Positions 25,006 to 34,170 of a DNA stretch of 64,000 nucleotides are shown here, one piece after another. The stretch is taken from contig CALNYW010000004.1 in NCBI GenBank assembly GCA_942490985.1, forward strand, positions 310,001 through 374,000, read 5' to 3'. The stretch is from Thiosocius sp942490985. Lineage in GTDB: Bacteria > Pseudomonadota > Gammaproteobacteria > Chromatiales > Chromatiaceae. Within the stretch, counting starts at the first letter, position 1. Each line of letters begins with the position of its first letter. Below the pieces are notes generated by a model, which was not told the origin of the DNA, did not search any database, and saw only the letters and a program-made list of their open reading frames with translations. The position numbers and the translations under genes were made by a program.

Positions 25006-26646
25006 TCAGCGCTGCTGGCGCCACCAGCATTCGACGATGTTGGCGACATTGAGGTCGTCCGGACCAGACTTCCATGCCTCTGCGACAGGGGCATCGCTGC
25101 TCGCCGGGGCAGGGTCCGGCGGATAGAGATGGAACCGGGTGGGCAGAGGGATTGCCTCACCGACCGCCAACGCTTCGCCACGCCTTAGCGTCGTGAGCAC
25201 GTCGGCCAGATCCTGCTCCCCCTCTGGCATCAGCTTGCGGATGTATTCCTGGTCTTGCGGGTTGGTCGTGCGCAGACAGATAAAGTTGCTGCACTGCGAG
25301 AGTACGGTTTCGGAAAGCTCGGTAGGGCGCTGACTCACTACACACAGGCCGACACCGTATTTCCGACCTTCTTTGGCAATACGCTCCATCTCCCGCCGGC
25401 TGCCGGCGTGTTGGGTGTCATGGAGTTCATTGGGGATGTACTGATGGGCCTCCTCGCACACCAGCAGTATCGGAAAGTCGCGGCGTTGTGGGTTCCAATA
25501 GTTGAATTCGAATGCGAGCCGACCGATTTGTGCGGACACCGTCGGTCTGACATCGCTGGGAACCGGGCTCAGGTCGATGACGGTGATTTGTCGTTTTGGT
25601 TCGCCGAGACCTATAAAGTCTCGGAGAAGATCTTCGAGGTCGAGCGATTTGGTGCGCCGCTTCGGGCGCAACAGAAAATCGTACCGCGAGTCATTGAACA
25701 TTGATTGAAAACGCACCAGAAATTCGTCAAAGGCGCCGAACAGCGGTCCTTTGGTCTTGCCGAAATCAAACTGCTGTTCATTGGCCTGTTTGAAATGTTG
25801 ATACATATCTTTGAGTGAGAAGAACACCGGGGAATCGACAGACAGTCGGTCGATTCCAAGATAGGCGTTGCCCTTTTTGCGCAGTGCATACAGCACCTCA
25901 CGCATGAATGAGATCTGCAGCGATGCATGAGGCTCGGTGCGGTCGATGAGCAGATCGACCAGTTCGCCGTAAGTCAGCAGCCAATAAGGAATCTCCAGGC
26001 TGCGAGCGTCGATATGTCGGACCATGTCGACCGGAAAGGCGCTGTGATATTTGCCACCCTCATCTCGCCAGCCATATTCACCGTGTAGGTCGAGTAGCAC
26101 GATGTGAGCTTTCGGCATCAGCTTCACGGTGCGCTGCAACAAGCTGGCCACCGCCCAGGATTTTCCCGCGCCGGATTGCCCGAGGATTGCCAGATGCCGG
26201 TTAAATAACAGGCTTGGGTCAGTGAACACGCGCAGATCGGGACGTTGACTCAAACGTCCGAGATGCAGGCCGTAGCGTCTAACGGCATCGAACATCGTAT
26301 CGAGCTGACCGCTTTCGGCGATTTGGACGGGCGCATTGAGTGCCGGGTAACGCCCGACACCGCGAAAAAACTTGCCATCGCTGCTCACTTCGCCGAGGGG
26401 TAGCAGCTTCATCAGGTGCTGCACTTGGCCGCCTTGGTAAGCTTCCCAGGCAGCGATAACCTGGCAAAGTACCTTGCCGTCAGCCCCTCTGACGATGACA
26501 TAGGCGCCAACCTGGCCGATCGTAAAAGTTTCTGTGCCGATCTGACGGCGCTTGTTCCGCTGCGCCTCCTCACTCAGGCGGGCAATGAAACGGGACCCCG
26601 ATACGTCAATTAGCGTGCCGAGGTGGGACGGGTCCTGGTCAGTCAC
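25006..26646 (-). CDS. HerA-like ATPase (DUF87/HAS-barrel)
   Basis: About 546 residues. The GTG start at 26646 has AAAGGA 5 nt upstream; longer in-frame versions add a non-conserved stretch. An N-terminal HAS-barrel-like domain (LGTLIDVSGSRFIARL) precedes a FtsK/HerA-type motor: Walker A HLAILGQSGAGKSWAVASLL near residue 175, Walker B ILLVCEEAHQYIP near 410, and an arginine-finger region GLCVVSQRPTELSE. HerA enzymes are hexameric DNA translocases. No NurA-type nuclease or known HerA-linked defence partner is adjacent, so the role (repair, segregation or defence) is open. Confidence 0.85.
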   Translation of the reverse strand: MTDQDPSHLGTLIDVSGSRFIARLSEEAQRNKRRQIGTETFTIGQVGAYVIVRGADGKVLCQVIAAWEAYQGGQVQHLMKLLPLGEVSSDGKFFRGVGRYPALNAPVQIAESGQLDTMFDAVRRYGLHLGRLSQRPDLRVFTDPSLLFNRHLAILGQSGAGKSWAVASLLQRTVKLMPKAHIVLLDLHGEYGWRDEGGKYHSAFPVDMVRHIDARSLEIPYWLLTYGELVDLLIDRTEPHASLQISFMREVLYALRKKGNAYLGIDRLSVDSPVFFSLKDMYQHFKQANEQQFDFGKTKGPLFGAFDEFLVRFQSMFNDSRYDFLLRPKRRTKSLDLEDLLRDFIGLGEPKRQITVIDLSPVPSDVRPTVSAQIGRLAFEFNYWNPQRRDFPILLVCEEAHQYIPNELHDTQHAGSRREMERIAKEGRKYGVGLCVVSQRPTELSETVLSQCSNFICLRTTNPQDQEYIRKLMPEGEQDLADVLTTLRRGEALAVGEAIPLPTRFHLYPPDPAPASSDAPVAEAWKSGPDDLNVANIVECWWRQQR

Positions 26647-26821
26647 GGGAGTCCTTTCTGCTGGCAATGGAACGGCAAGAATAACGTCTGATGCGGATAA
26701 TCCAAGGACGATTTTGCAGAAATCAGTCCTGGTGAACAAAAAGAATTGCGAGAGACAAGTCTGACATCTGCGTATCACCCCCTTAGAATTGGGTTTCATT
26801 CAAACGGAGCTTGCACTGATC

Positions 26822-27949
26822 ATGACTCGCGTAACCGTTGTCGGGGCCGGCTTTGCCGCACTCACCGCAGTCCGAAAACTACGGGCCGCCGATGCTGGTC
26901 TCGGGATCGACCTTGTTGCCCCGAAGCCGTCTTTTGTCTACTACCCCGGCACGATATGGATTCCTACCGGGTTGCGTGAACCGGAAGACTTGGTGATTCC
27001 CCTCGACAATTTCTTTCGGCGCCATAGTGTGACCTACCATCAGGCGGCGGCCGAAGGCCTGCAAGATGGCGGCCGCACGCTACTGACGGACAACGGCGAG
27101 GTCACCAACGACGGGCTGATCATCGCGAGTGGTGGGCGCTTTATTCGCAAATTGCCGGGCATCGAGCACAGTTTCCTGCCCTGTGGTGGCGTCGATGTCG
27201 TTGCGGCAGTGCGGGACCGTCTGCACGCTATGGATGGTGGCACACTGGCGTTCGGGTTTGCGGGCAATCCGAAGGAACCGTCGGCGATGCGCGGCGGGCC
27301 TGTATTCGAGTTCCTGTTCGGCATCGATGCCTGGTTGCGCAAGCAAGGTAAACGTGACCGTTTCCGTCTCGTATTCTTCACCCCGGCCGAGAAACCCGGT
27401 AATCGCCTCGGACCGAAGGCGGTTGACGGGCTTCAGCGCGAAATGACCAAACGGGATATCGAAACCCACCTCGGCCACAAGCTGCAGTGTTTCGAGGCCA
27501 ATAAGGTGGTCACCGAGGGCGGGGCGTTCGATGCCGACATGATTCTTTTCATGCCGGGTATGACCGGCAACCAGTGGTTCGATGCGACCGCACTGCCACG
27601 CTCGCCCGGCGGCATGATCAAGGCGGACCGACATTGCAAGGTCGAAGGCTGGGACAAGGTCTACGTCGCCGGCGACTCGGGCAGTTTTCCGGGCCCCGAC
27701 TGGATGCCTAAACAGGCGCACATGGCTGACCTTCAGGCTGAGGCGTCCGTGGCCAATCTGCTTGATGAGTTCGCTGGCAAGGCGCCCAGTCATTCATTCA
27801 AGGCCGAACTCATCTGTATCGTCGACACCCTCGACAGCGGGATGCTGGTGTCGCGCACCGAGAAGAAAAATCTCGTATTGCCTTCGTTTGTCGGATTCCA
27901 CTGGGCGAAACGACTGTTCGAATGGAATTATCTCCGCCAGTACCGTTAA
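26822..27949 (+). CDS. Sulfide:quinone oxidoreductase-like flavoprotein
   Basis: About 375 residues. N-terminal FAD-binding VTVVGAGFAALTAVRKL, second FAD motif VYVAGDSGSFPG near residue 285, and NADH-dehydrogenase-like layout PKPSFVYYPGTIWIPTGL. Relative to SQR, a Cys is present at SFLPCGGVDVV and another in AELICIVDTLDSG near 340, near the positions of the redox-active cysteines; C-terminal amphipathic residues (GFHWAKRLFEWNYL) fit membrane attachment. It probably oxidises sulfide or a related sulfur species and reduces quinone, but a generic NDH-2-like activity is not excluded. It is convergent with a TSUP permease gene. Confidence 0.78.
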   Translation: MTRVTVVGAGFAALTAVRKLRAADAGLGIDLVAPKPSFVYYPGTIWIPTGLREPEDLVIPLDNFFRRHSVTYHQAAAEGLQDGGRTLLTDNGEVTNDGLIIASGGRFIRKLPGIEHSFLPCGGVDVVAAVRDRLHAMDGGTLAFGFAGNPKEPSAMRGGPVFEFLFGIDAWLRKQGKRDRFRLVFFTPAEKPGNRLGPKAVDGLQREMTKRDIETHLGHKLQCFEANKVVTEGGAFDADMILFMPGMTGNQWFDATALPRSPGGMIKADRHCKVEGWDKVYVAGDSGSFPGPDWMPKQAHMADLQAEASVANLLDEFAGKAPSHSFKAELICIVDTLDSGMLVSRTEKKNLVLPSFVGFHWAKRLFEWNYLRQYR

Positions 27950-27960
27950 CCCCGGTGCTG

Positions 27961-28716
27961 TTAATCGCTGAATAGCAGGCGCACGGAGATCGCGAGCGAA
28001 ACGACCACCAGCAGTGGGCGAATGAGGCGCGTCCCGTGTCGGATCACGAGGTGTGATCCCAACCATGCGCCGGCCATCTGGGCGAGCCCCATCGGCAGCC
28101 CGATTGCCCAGACGACTTCTCCTGCCATCGCAAAGAAAAGCAGCGACGCGATGTTGCTGGTGAAGTTCAAGACCTTCGTGCCGGCTGTTGCACGTCGTAA
28201 GTTGTAGCCGAGCAGCAACACAAAGGCGGCTGCAAAAAAGGTTCCGGTCCCGGGACCAAAAAAACCATCGTAGAAACCGATCGAAAACCCGATCAGTATC
28301 CCGAACAGCCCATGGCCAATGCGGTGGTGGGCATCTTGATCACCGATGCGCGGTGAGAACAGGAAGTACAGCGCGAAGGCGATCAACAGCGCCGGCACGA
28401 TCCGCATCAGCAGGTCGGAACCGAGGTACTGCACGGCCAGCGTGCCGGTCACCGAGCCGGCAAACGTCAGCACGATGGGGATACGGAGTCGGCGCAGATC
28501 GATTTCGCCGCTGCGGAGGAAGTGCCATGACGCGGTAAAGGTGCCAAAGGTGCCCTGCAGCTTGTTGGTGGCCAGCGCCTGGATCGGCGGCAAACCTGCC
28601 CACAGCAATGCCGGCAGGGCAAGCAGGCCACCACCACCCGCGATCGCATCGACCATACCGGCAATGCCGGCAATCACGATCAACAGCAGCAGTGTTTCGG
28701 TGGCTAGGGTCTCCAT
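27961..28716 (-). CDS. TSUP-family permease (TauE/SafE)
   Basis: About 251 residues and eight predicted helices in two TauE/SafE repeats (GMVDAIAGGGGLLALPALL; FGPGTGTFFAAAFVLLLG with YDGFFGPG at the start of repeat two). ATG at 28716 has GAGG 5 nt upstream. The family moves sulfite, sulfoacetate, taurine or other small anions. Convergent with the SQR-like gene only 11 bp away, which suggests but does not show a sulfur substrate. It is 20 bp downstream of the aminotransferase on the same strand. Confidence 0.85.
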   Translation of the reverse strand: METLATETLLLLIVIAGIAGMVDAIAGGGGLLALPALLWAGLPPIQALATNKLQGTFGTFTASWHFLRSGEIDLRRLRIPIVLTFAGSVTGTLAVQYLGSDLLMRIVPALLIAFALYFLFSPRIGDQDAHHRIGHGLFGILIGFSIGFYDGFFGPGTGTFFAAAFVLLLGYNLRRATAGTKVLNFTSNIASLLFFAMAGEVVWAIGLPMGLAQMAGAWLGSHLVIRHGTRLIRPLLVVVSLAISVRLLFSD

Positions 28717-28735
28717 GCCGGCCTCAGACACACGG

Positions 28736-30022
28736 TCATGAGGCCGCCCATTCGCTCATGCGATCGATAGCCGTGGTAACGCGCGAACAATGCTGCTTGA
28801 TGAACGCTTCGTCGACGGCTGAGTTGGCGGCTTCACGCAGCGCAGTTGCTCCGTCGAAATCGACCACGGCCAGGCGCAACGACATCTCTCGCGTCTCGCG
28901 ACCGAAGTTATTGCCGGGGAGTACCGCCACGCCGGTTTCTTCCAGCAGCCGCTCACAAAACGATGGGCCATCCAGGACACCTCGCGCCGAGAGGCCGTCA
29001 CGCCGTGATTCGAAACGTGGGAAAAGATAAAAACCGCCGCGTGCCGGCTGCAGCTCGGCGCCCGCTGCTGACAGCTGCCGGTAGCTGTAACCGGCCAGCG
29101 CCGCGAGGATCGCGCGGCTGTGTTGCAGGTACTGGTCCATCTCGGGAAGGTCCTGCAAGGCGTCGACCGCCGCATATTGGATCGGTGCGCTGGTCGCGGT
29201 AAACGTCTCACTGGCCACGGCGGCCATGCCATTCGCGAGCCAGCTCAGGCCTTCTGGAAAAACAAAGAAGCCAAGCCGCCAGCCGCCGGCGCCGCACCAT
29301 TTGCTGAGTCCATTACTGATAATGGTGCCTTCCGGGTAGTAACGCGCCAACGACTGATGCTCGTTGGTGTAGTGTGTGCCGCTGTAGATTTCGTCCGACA
29401 GCGCCAGCACACGATACTTCCGTAGTACCTCCGCGATGGCCTTGAGTTGCTCGGCGTTGTAGCAATGGCCGGTCGGGTTGCTCGGCGTATTCAAGATCAA
29501 GAGACGCGGGCGATTGGGATCTCTTGCACACAATTCCTCTAACGCCTCCGGCTCCACGCCGAGCCCGTTTCTCGGACTGGTGCGCAACCAGTGAATGTGT
29601 CGACCAATAATCCGTGCCTGCGGTGCGTACGACACCCACGAGGGTGATGGAATGACCAGGTCCCCGTAGTAGACCAGCTGGATCAGAAACATCAGCTCTT
29701 TGGTGCCGGGTCCAACCAGAACATTGTCCGGTGAATAGCTCAGGCCCTCGGTGCGTTGCACCCAGTCGACCACGGCTTCCCGCAAAGCCGGTAGCCCTTT
29801 AACGGCGAGGTAGTCTTTTTGATAGGCGTTGCGCGCCAGGCTCTCTCGAACATGCTCTGGCACCGGGAACGGTGACTGCCCGAGTCCGAGCCGATAGACG
29901 TCACGTCCGGCCGCCCGCAACGCCGCGGATCGCTCGTTGATGGCGAGTGTCGCCGACGGCCCCATGCCGCGGACGTTGAGATTGAGGTATACCTCGGGAG
30001 AACGGGGTTGGCTGATTGGCAT
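28736..30022 (-). CDS. Class I/II PLP-dependent aminotransferase
   Basis: 428 residues. Visible motifs: YRLGLGQSPFPVPEHV, YLAVKGLPALREAV, NTPSNPTGHCY (substrate/PLP Asn), ALSDEIYSGTHY, SNGLSKWCGAGGWRLGF with the Schiff-base lysine, and the C-terminal SLRLAVVDF region with the carboxylate-binding Arg. It belongs to the aspartate aminotransferase superfamily; the substrate is not evident. It starts 58 bp from the divergent acetoacetyl-CoA synthetase gene. Confidence 0.87.
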   Translation of the reverse strand: MPISQPRSPEVYLNLNVRGMGPSATLAINERSAALRAAGRDVYRLGLGQSPFPVPEHVRESLARNAYQKDYLAVKGLPALREAVVDWVQRTEGLSYSPDNVLVGPGTKELMFLIQLVYYGDLVIPSPSWVSYAPQARIIGRHIHWLRTSPRNGLGVEPEALEELCARDPNRPRLLILNTPSNPTGHCYNAEQLKAIAEVLRKYRVLALSDEIYSGTHYTNEHQSLARYYPEGTIISNGLSKWCGAGGWRLGFFVFPEGLSWLANGMAAVASETFTATSAPIQYAAVDALQDLPEMDQYLQHSRAILAALAGYSYRQLSAAGAELQPARGGFYLFPRFESRRDGLSARGVLDGPSFCERLLEETGVAVLPGNNFGRETREMSLRLAVVDFDGATALREAANSAVDEAFIKQHCSRVTTAIDRMSEWAAS

Positions 30023-30080
30023 GCGGGCAGGTCCTTGCTTGGGCTACAGTAGTGGCGGGCTGGGACCTAAGAATAAGGCA

Positions 30081-32039
30081 ATGACTGACGATCTCGCAGC
30101 AGAAAAAGCAGCGGTAGTCTGGTCGCCGACCGCTGCCGCGGTGGCGGCGTCGCAGATGATGGAATTCTTGCGCTTGGCCGAGCACCAAACAGTGCTTTCG
30201 TTCAATGGTTACGCGGATCTCTGGCAGTGGTCGATTGATCAGCCAGCCGCGTTCTGGGCGTTGCTCTGGGATTTCACCGGGGTGAAGGCCTCAAAGCCTT
30301 ACACTAGCGTTTTGAACAATCCTGATGCGATGCCGGGCGCGCGCTGGTTCGAGGGTGCGCGGATGAACTTCGCTGAAAACCTGTTGCGTCATCGAGACGC
30401 ACAGGACGCGCTGGTTTTTCAGGATGAGGATGGCACTTCCCGGCGCCTCAGTTATGCGGAACTCTATGCACAGGCCGGGCAATTGGCCGCGACCCTGTCG
30501 GTGCGGGGTATTGGTCCCGGCGATCGGGTCGCCGCCGTTATGCCGAACATTCCCGAAGCGGTGGTCGGCATGCTGGCGACAACCTGGCTCGGTGCTATCT
30601 GGTCATCGTGTTCGCCGGACTTCGGCGTCGATGGCATTCTCGATCGTTTCAATCAGATTCGTCCGCGACTGTTGCTGGCATCCACCGGATACCGTTTCAA
30701 AGGTCGCCTGCTTGATGTTCGAGAAAAGATCGCGGCGGTGCTGGCAGGACTGCCCGAGTGTGACGGCTGCATCGTCGTTGAGTGGCCGGGCGTCGCCGCG
30801 ATGGCGGGGGTGCAATCTTGGACAGAGGCGTTAGGCGCCGGTCAGCCGGTACCGGCATTTGCTCAAATGCCGTTTGATCACCCGGTCTACATACTTTTCT
30901 CGTCGGGGACCACGGGCAAGCCCAAATGTATCGTGCATGGCGCCGGTGGGACCTTGTTACAGCATTTGAAGGAACATCGCCTACATTGTGACCTGCGTCG
31001 CGAGGACCGCCTGTTCTATTTCACCACCTGCGGTTGGATGATGTGGAACTGGATGGTATCGGGGTTGGCAACCGGTGCGACGCTTGTGCTGTTCGACGGT
31101 AATCCGATGTACCCGCGCATCGATAGCTTGTGGGAGATGGCAGATCGCCTCGGCGTGACGATCTTTGGCACCAGTGCCAAGTATCTTTCGGCGCAGGCGA
31201 AAGCGGGCATCCGGGTCAGCGAAAAACTGCCGCTGAAGAGGCTGCGGACGGTGTTGTCAACGGGCTCTCCGCTAGCCCCCGAGTCATTTGATTTCGTGTT
31301 GGACGCGATCCACGCGGGCGTACAAATCAGCTCCATCTCCGGCGGTACAGACATCGTCTCCTGCTTTGCGCTCGGTAATCCCGTGCTGCCGGTGCGGCGG
31401 GGGCAGCTGCAGTGTCGTGGGTTGGGGATGGCCGTTGAGGTGTTCAACGAAGAGGGCGCTGCCCTCCGCAATCGGCCCGGCGAGTTAGTCTGTACCCGCC
31501 CGTTCCCTGCCATGCCCGTGGGGTTTTGGAATGACGCCGACGGGCGTCGCTTCCGGGCGGCCTATTTCGAAAGATTTCCCGGGGTCTGGACCCACGGTGA
31601 CTGGACGGTGCTGACCGACGAGGGCGCGCTGATCATCTCGGGCCGTTCAGATGCGGTGCTCAATCCGGGTGGCGTGCGCATCGGCACGGCCGAGATCTAT
31701 CGCCAGGTCGAGCGCTTACCCGAGATTCGCGAAAGCATTTGCGTCGGTCAGCATTACGACGATGACGTTCGGGTCGTGCTGTTCGTCGTGCTCGAGTCCG
31801 GCGTGCAGCTCGATGAGCCATTGCGGCACGCGATCCGGGACACGCTTCGGCGGAATGCCAGTCCGCGTCATGTCCCTGCCCAGATTCTCCAGGTTGATGA
31901 TATTCCGCGCACCCGCAGCGGTAAAATCTCCGAGCTTGCCGTGCGCGACACGATCGAAGGCCGTCCAGTTGCAAACACCACGGCATTGACGAATCCGGCG
32001 GTGCTGGACCAGTACCGCGATCGTCCTGAATTGGCTTGA
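30081..32039 (+). CDS. Acetoacetyl-CoA synthetase
   Basis: 652 residues, ANL adenylating enzyme. The N-terminal ACAS-type part (WQWSIDQPAAFWALLWDFTG) is followed by AMP-binding motifs YILFSSGTTGKPKCIVHGAGG, GGTDIVSCFALGNP and HGDWTVLTDEGALIISGRSDAVLNPGGVRIG, ending with the catalytic-lysine motif PRTRSGKISELAVRD. The extended form and the HLKEHRLHCDL segment point to acetoacetate-CoA ligase rather than acetyl-CoA synthetase. It activates acetoacetate with ATP and CoA, possibly for polyhydroxybutyrate or ketone use; no PHB genes are in the window. The ATG is preceded by AATAAGG. Confidence 0.88.
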   Translation: MTDDLAAEKAAVVWSPTAAAVAASQMMEFLRLAEHQTVLSFNGYADLWQWSIDQPAAFWALLWDFTGVKASKPYTSVLNNPDAMPGARWFEGARMNFAENLLRHRDAQDALVFQDEDGTSRRLSYAELYAQAGQLAATLSVRGIGPGDRVAAVMPNIPEAVVGMLATTWLGAIWSSCSPDFGVDGILDRFNQIRPRLLLASTGYRFKGRLLDVREKIAAVLAGLPECDGCIVVEWPGVAAMAGVQSWTEALGAGQPVPAFAQMPFDHPVYILFSSGTTGKPKCIVHGAGGTLLQHLKEHRLHCDLRREDRLFYFTTCGWMMWNWMVSGLATGATLVLFDGNPMYPRIDSLWEMADRLGVTIFGTSAKYLSAQAKAGIRVSEKLPLKRLRTVLSTGSPLAPESFDFVLDAIHAGVQISSISGGTDIVSCFALGNPVLPVRRGQLQCRGLGMAVEVFNEEGAALRNRPGELVCTRPFPAMPVGFWNDADGRRFRAAYFERFPGVWTHGDWTVLTDEGALIISGRSDAVLNPGGVRIGTAEIYRQVERLPEIRESICVGQHYDDDVRVVLFVVLESGVQLDEPLRHAIRDTLRRNASPRHVPAQILQVDDIPRTRSGKISELAVRDTIEGRPVANTTALTNPAVLDQYRDRPELA

Positions 32040-32125
32040 AGTGATGAGTGGGCCACTCGCGTGTCGCCGTTTTCTAGGTCTTTTTACTACTTGAATTCTG
32101 CACGACGCTGCCGCTAGCCCTATCA

Positions 32126-33115
32126 ATGCCCGATAGGGCGACGATCCGGGTTGGAAACTTGGCGGCAACGCACCCATTGCGCAAACGACTGGCCGAAATA
32201 CTCGACCTGCCTCAGCCGGGCGATAGGGTTTCGCTCTGGTTTGATCGGCTTTTGATCGGCCTGATTCTGATCAATGTCCTCGCCGTTGTACTGGAGTCTG
32301 TGAACACGCTGTACGCGCGCTGGTCGACGCTGTTTTACGCGCTCGAGCTGTTTTCTGTCACCGTGTTTACGATCGAATACCTGCTGCGGGTCTGGTCGAT
32401 CGTCGATAATCAGTGGCGTGCCGAGTACGCACATCCGGTGATTGGCCGCTTGCGCTTCATGCGCAGCCCGATGGCGATCATTGATCTGTTGGCGATCGCG
32501 CCGTTTTGGCTCAGCATGTTGTTCCCGGTTGATCTGCGATTCCTCCGCCTGGCACGCCTGCTGCGCGTGCTGAAGCTGACCCGCTACTCGGCGGCAACGA
32601 ATCTGCTCTTCGAAGTGATGCGAGAGGAGGCGAGGGTGCTTGGCGCGGCGATGTTCATGCTGTTCTTGCTGCTCATGCTGATGGCGAGTGCCACCTACTT
32701 CGCCGAACACGCCGTCCAGCCGATCGCTTTCGCCAACATCCCGCAAGCGATGTGGTGGGCTGTCGTCACGGTGACGACGGTAGGTTATGGTGACGTGGTG
32801 CCTGTAACGCCGCTCGGTAAGGTGTTTGGAGCCGCACTTGGCGTGATTGGCGTCGGGATGGTGGCCTTGCCTGCCGGGATTCTTGCCTCAGGCTTCAGCA
32901 ATGCGCTGCTCCGCCGGCAACATGATCTGCGTTGTGAGGTTGACATCGCGATGGCCGATGGGGAGATCGACCCTGCGGAGCGTGAACACCTGTCGCATCG
33001 CGGCCAGGCGTTGAGCCTGTCGGATGAGGACGTCGCTGACATCATCGACGACTCCTCTCGCAGGGGTAAGAGACATGCGACCGTGTGTCCGCACTGCGGT
33101 AAGTCATTGAGCTAG
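32126..33115 (+). CDS. Voltage-gated-type potassium channel with zinc-ribbon tail
   Basis: 329 residues. Six helices: S1 near residue 40, an S4-like segment RFLRLARLLRVLKLTRYS with regularly spaced arginines, pore helix MWWAVVTVTTVGYGDVVP with the complete K+ selectivity filter, and S6 VFGAALGVIGVGMVALPAGIL. The cytosolic tail has a short acidic helical domain (EVDIAMADGEIDPAEREHL, reminiscent of TerB/EF-hand-like spacing) and ends CPHCGKSLS, half of a zinc ribbon. It conducts potassium across the inner membrane. It stands alone. Confidence 0.9.
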   Translation: MPDRATIRVGNLAATHPLRKRLAEILDLPQPGDRVSLWFDRLLIGLILINVLAVVLESVNTLYARWSTLFYALELFSVTVFTIEYLLRVWSIVDNQWRAEYAHPVIGRLRFMRSPMAIIDLLAIAPFWLSMLFPVDLRFLRLARLLRVLKLTRYSAATNLLFEVMREEARVLGAAMFMLFLLLMLMASATYFAEHAVQPIAFANIPQAMWWAVVTVTTVGYGDVVPVTPLGKVFGAALGVIGVGMVALPAGILASGFSNALLRRQHDLRCEVDIAMADGEIDPAEREHLSHRGQALSLSDEDVADIIDDSSRRGKRHATVCPHCGKSLS

Positions 33116-33234
33116 TTTTCGCTCGGCGCTTGCTTCGCTGGTTTCGGCGGCAGCGCGAAAATTTCCCCGGCCGGATCGTCCTTGCGATCTCCTGAGATTG
33201 GTTAAACTCTGCACTCCCCTGCCCGGATCGCCCA

Positions 33235-34170
33235 ATGAACGCCCTGACGATAAACGCGCTTCGAAAGACCTACCGCAATGGCAAAGAGGCGCTGCGTGGC
33301 ATCGATCTCGAGGTGGCGGAAGGGGATTTTTTCGCGCTCCTTGGTCCAAACGGTGCGGGCAAGTCGACCGCCATCGGCATCATTAGCTCGCTGGTAAACA
33401 AGTCCGGCGGCAGTGTCTCCGTCTTTGGGCATGACCTCGACCGGGAACCTGCCGCGGCGAAGGCGTGCATCGGGCTGGTGCCGCAGGAGTTCAATTTCAA
33501 CCAGTTCGAGCCGGTCGCGGAAATCGTGGTCAACCAGGCCGGGTATTACGGGATCCCACGCCGCGCGGCATTCGAGCGCGCCGAGGACTCGTTGAGGCAG
33601 CTGGACCTGTGGGACAAGCGCACGGAGCAGGCGCGCAGCCTGTCCGGCGGGATGAAGCGGCGTCTGATGATCGCCCGCGCCCTCGTGCACCGGCCAAGAT
33701 TGCTCATTCTTGACGAACCTACAGCTGGCGTGGACATCGAAATTCGGCGTTCGATGTGGGAATTCCTTCGCGAAATCAACACCGGCGGCACGACGATTAT
33801 TCTGACGACGCACTATCTGGAGGAGGCGGAAAGCCTGTGCCGGCACATTGCGATCATCAACCACGGGGTAATTGCCGAACGTGCCCGCATGAGTGAGCTG
33901 TTAAGTCGCTTGCATACCGAGACGTTTGTGCTCGATGTGCGCCTGCCGCTCGACGAGCTCGCGCCGATCCCGGGCTTTCAGATCGATCTTATCGATCGCA
34001 CGACCCTCGAGGTGTCGGTGACGCGAGACCATGGCCTCAACGCGTTGTTCATCGCGTTGGCCGAGCGTGGCATCGATGTGCTGAGCTTGCGCAACAAGCA
34101 AAACCGCCTCGAGCGACTCTTTATCGACATGGTGCGCGGTGGCCTCGATACGGGTGAGGGAAAAGCATGA
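33235..34170 (+). CDS. ABC-2-type transporter ATP-binding protein (YadG-like)
   Basis: 311 residues: Walker A GPNGAGKST near residue 38, Q-loop VPQEFNFNQFE, signature LSGGMKRRLMIARA, Walker B LLILDEPTAGVD and H-loop TTHYLEE. The 80-residue extension (LDVRLPLDELAPIPGFQ) is usual for DrrA/YadG ATPases. It overlaps its permease gene by 4 bp (ATGA). The pair exports an unidentified compound; E. coli YadGH is the nearest known arrangement. Confidence 0.92.
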   Translation: MNALTINALRKTYRNGKEALRGIDLEVAEGDFFALLGPNGAGKSTAIGIISSLVNKSGGSVSVFGHDLDREPAAAKACIGLVPQEFNFNQFEPVAEIVVNQAGYYGIPRRAAFERAEDSLRQLDLWDKRTEQARSLSGGMKRRLMIARALVHRPRLLILDEPTAGVDIEIRRSMWEFLREINTGGTTIILTTHYLEEAESLCRHIAIINHGVIAERARMSELLSRLHTETFVLDVRLPLDELAPIPGFQIDLIDRTTLEVSVTRDHGLNALFIALAERGIDVLSLRNKQNRLERLFIDMVRGGLDTGEGKA

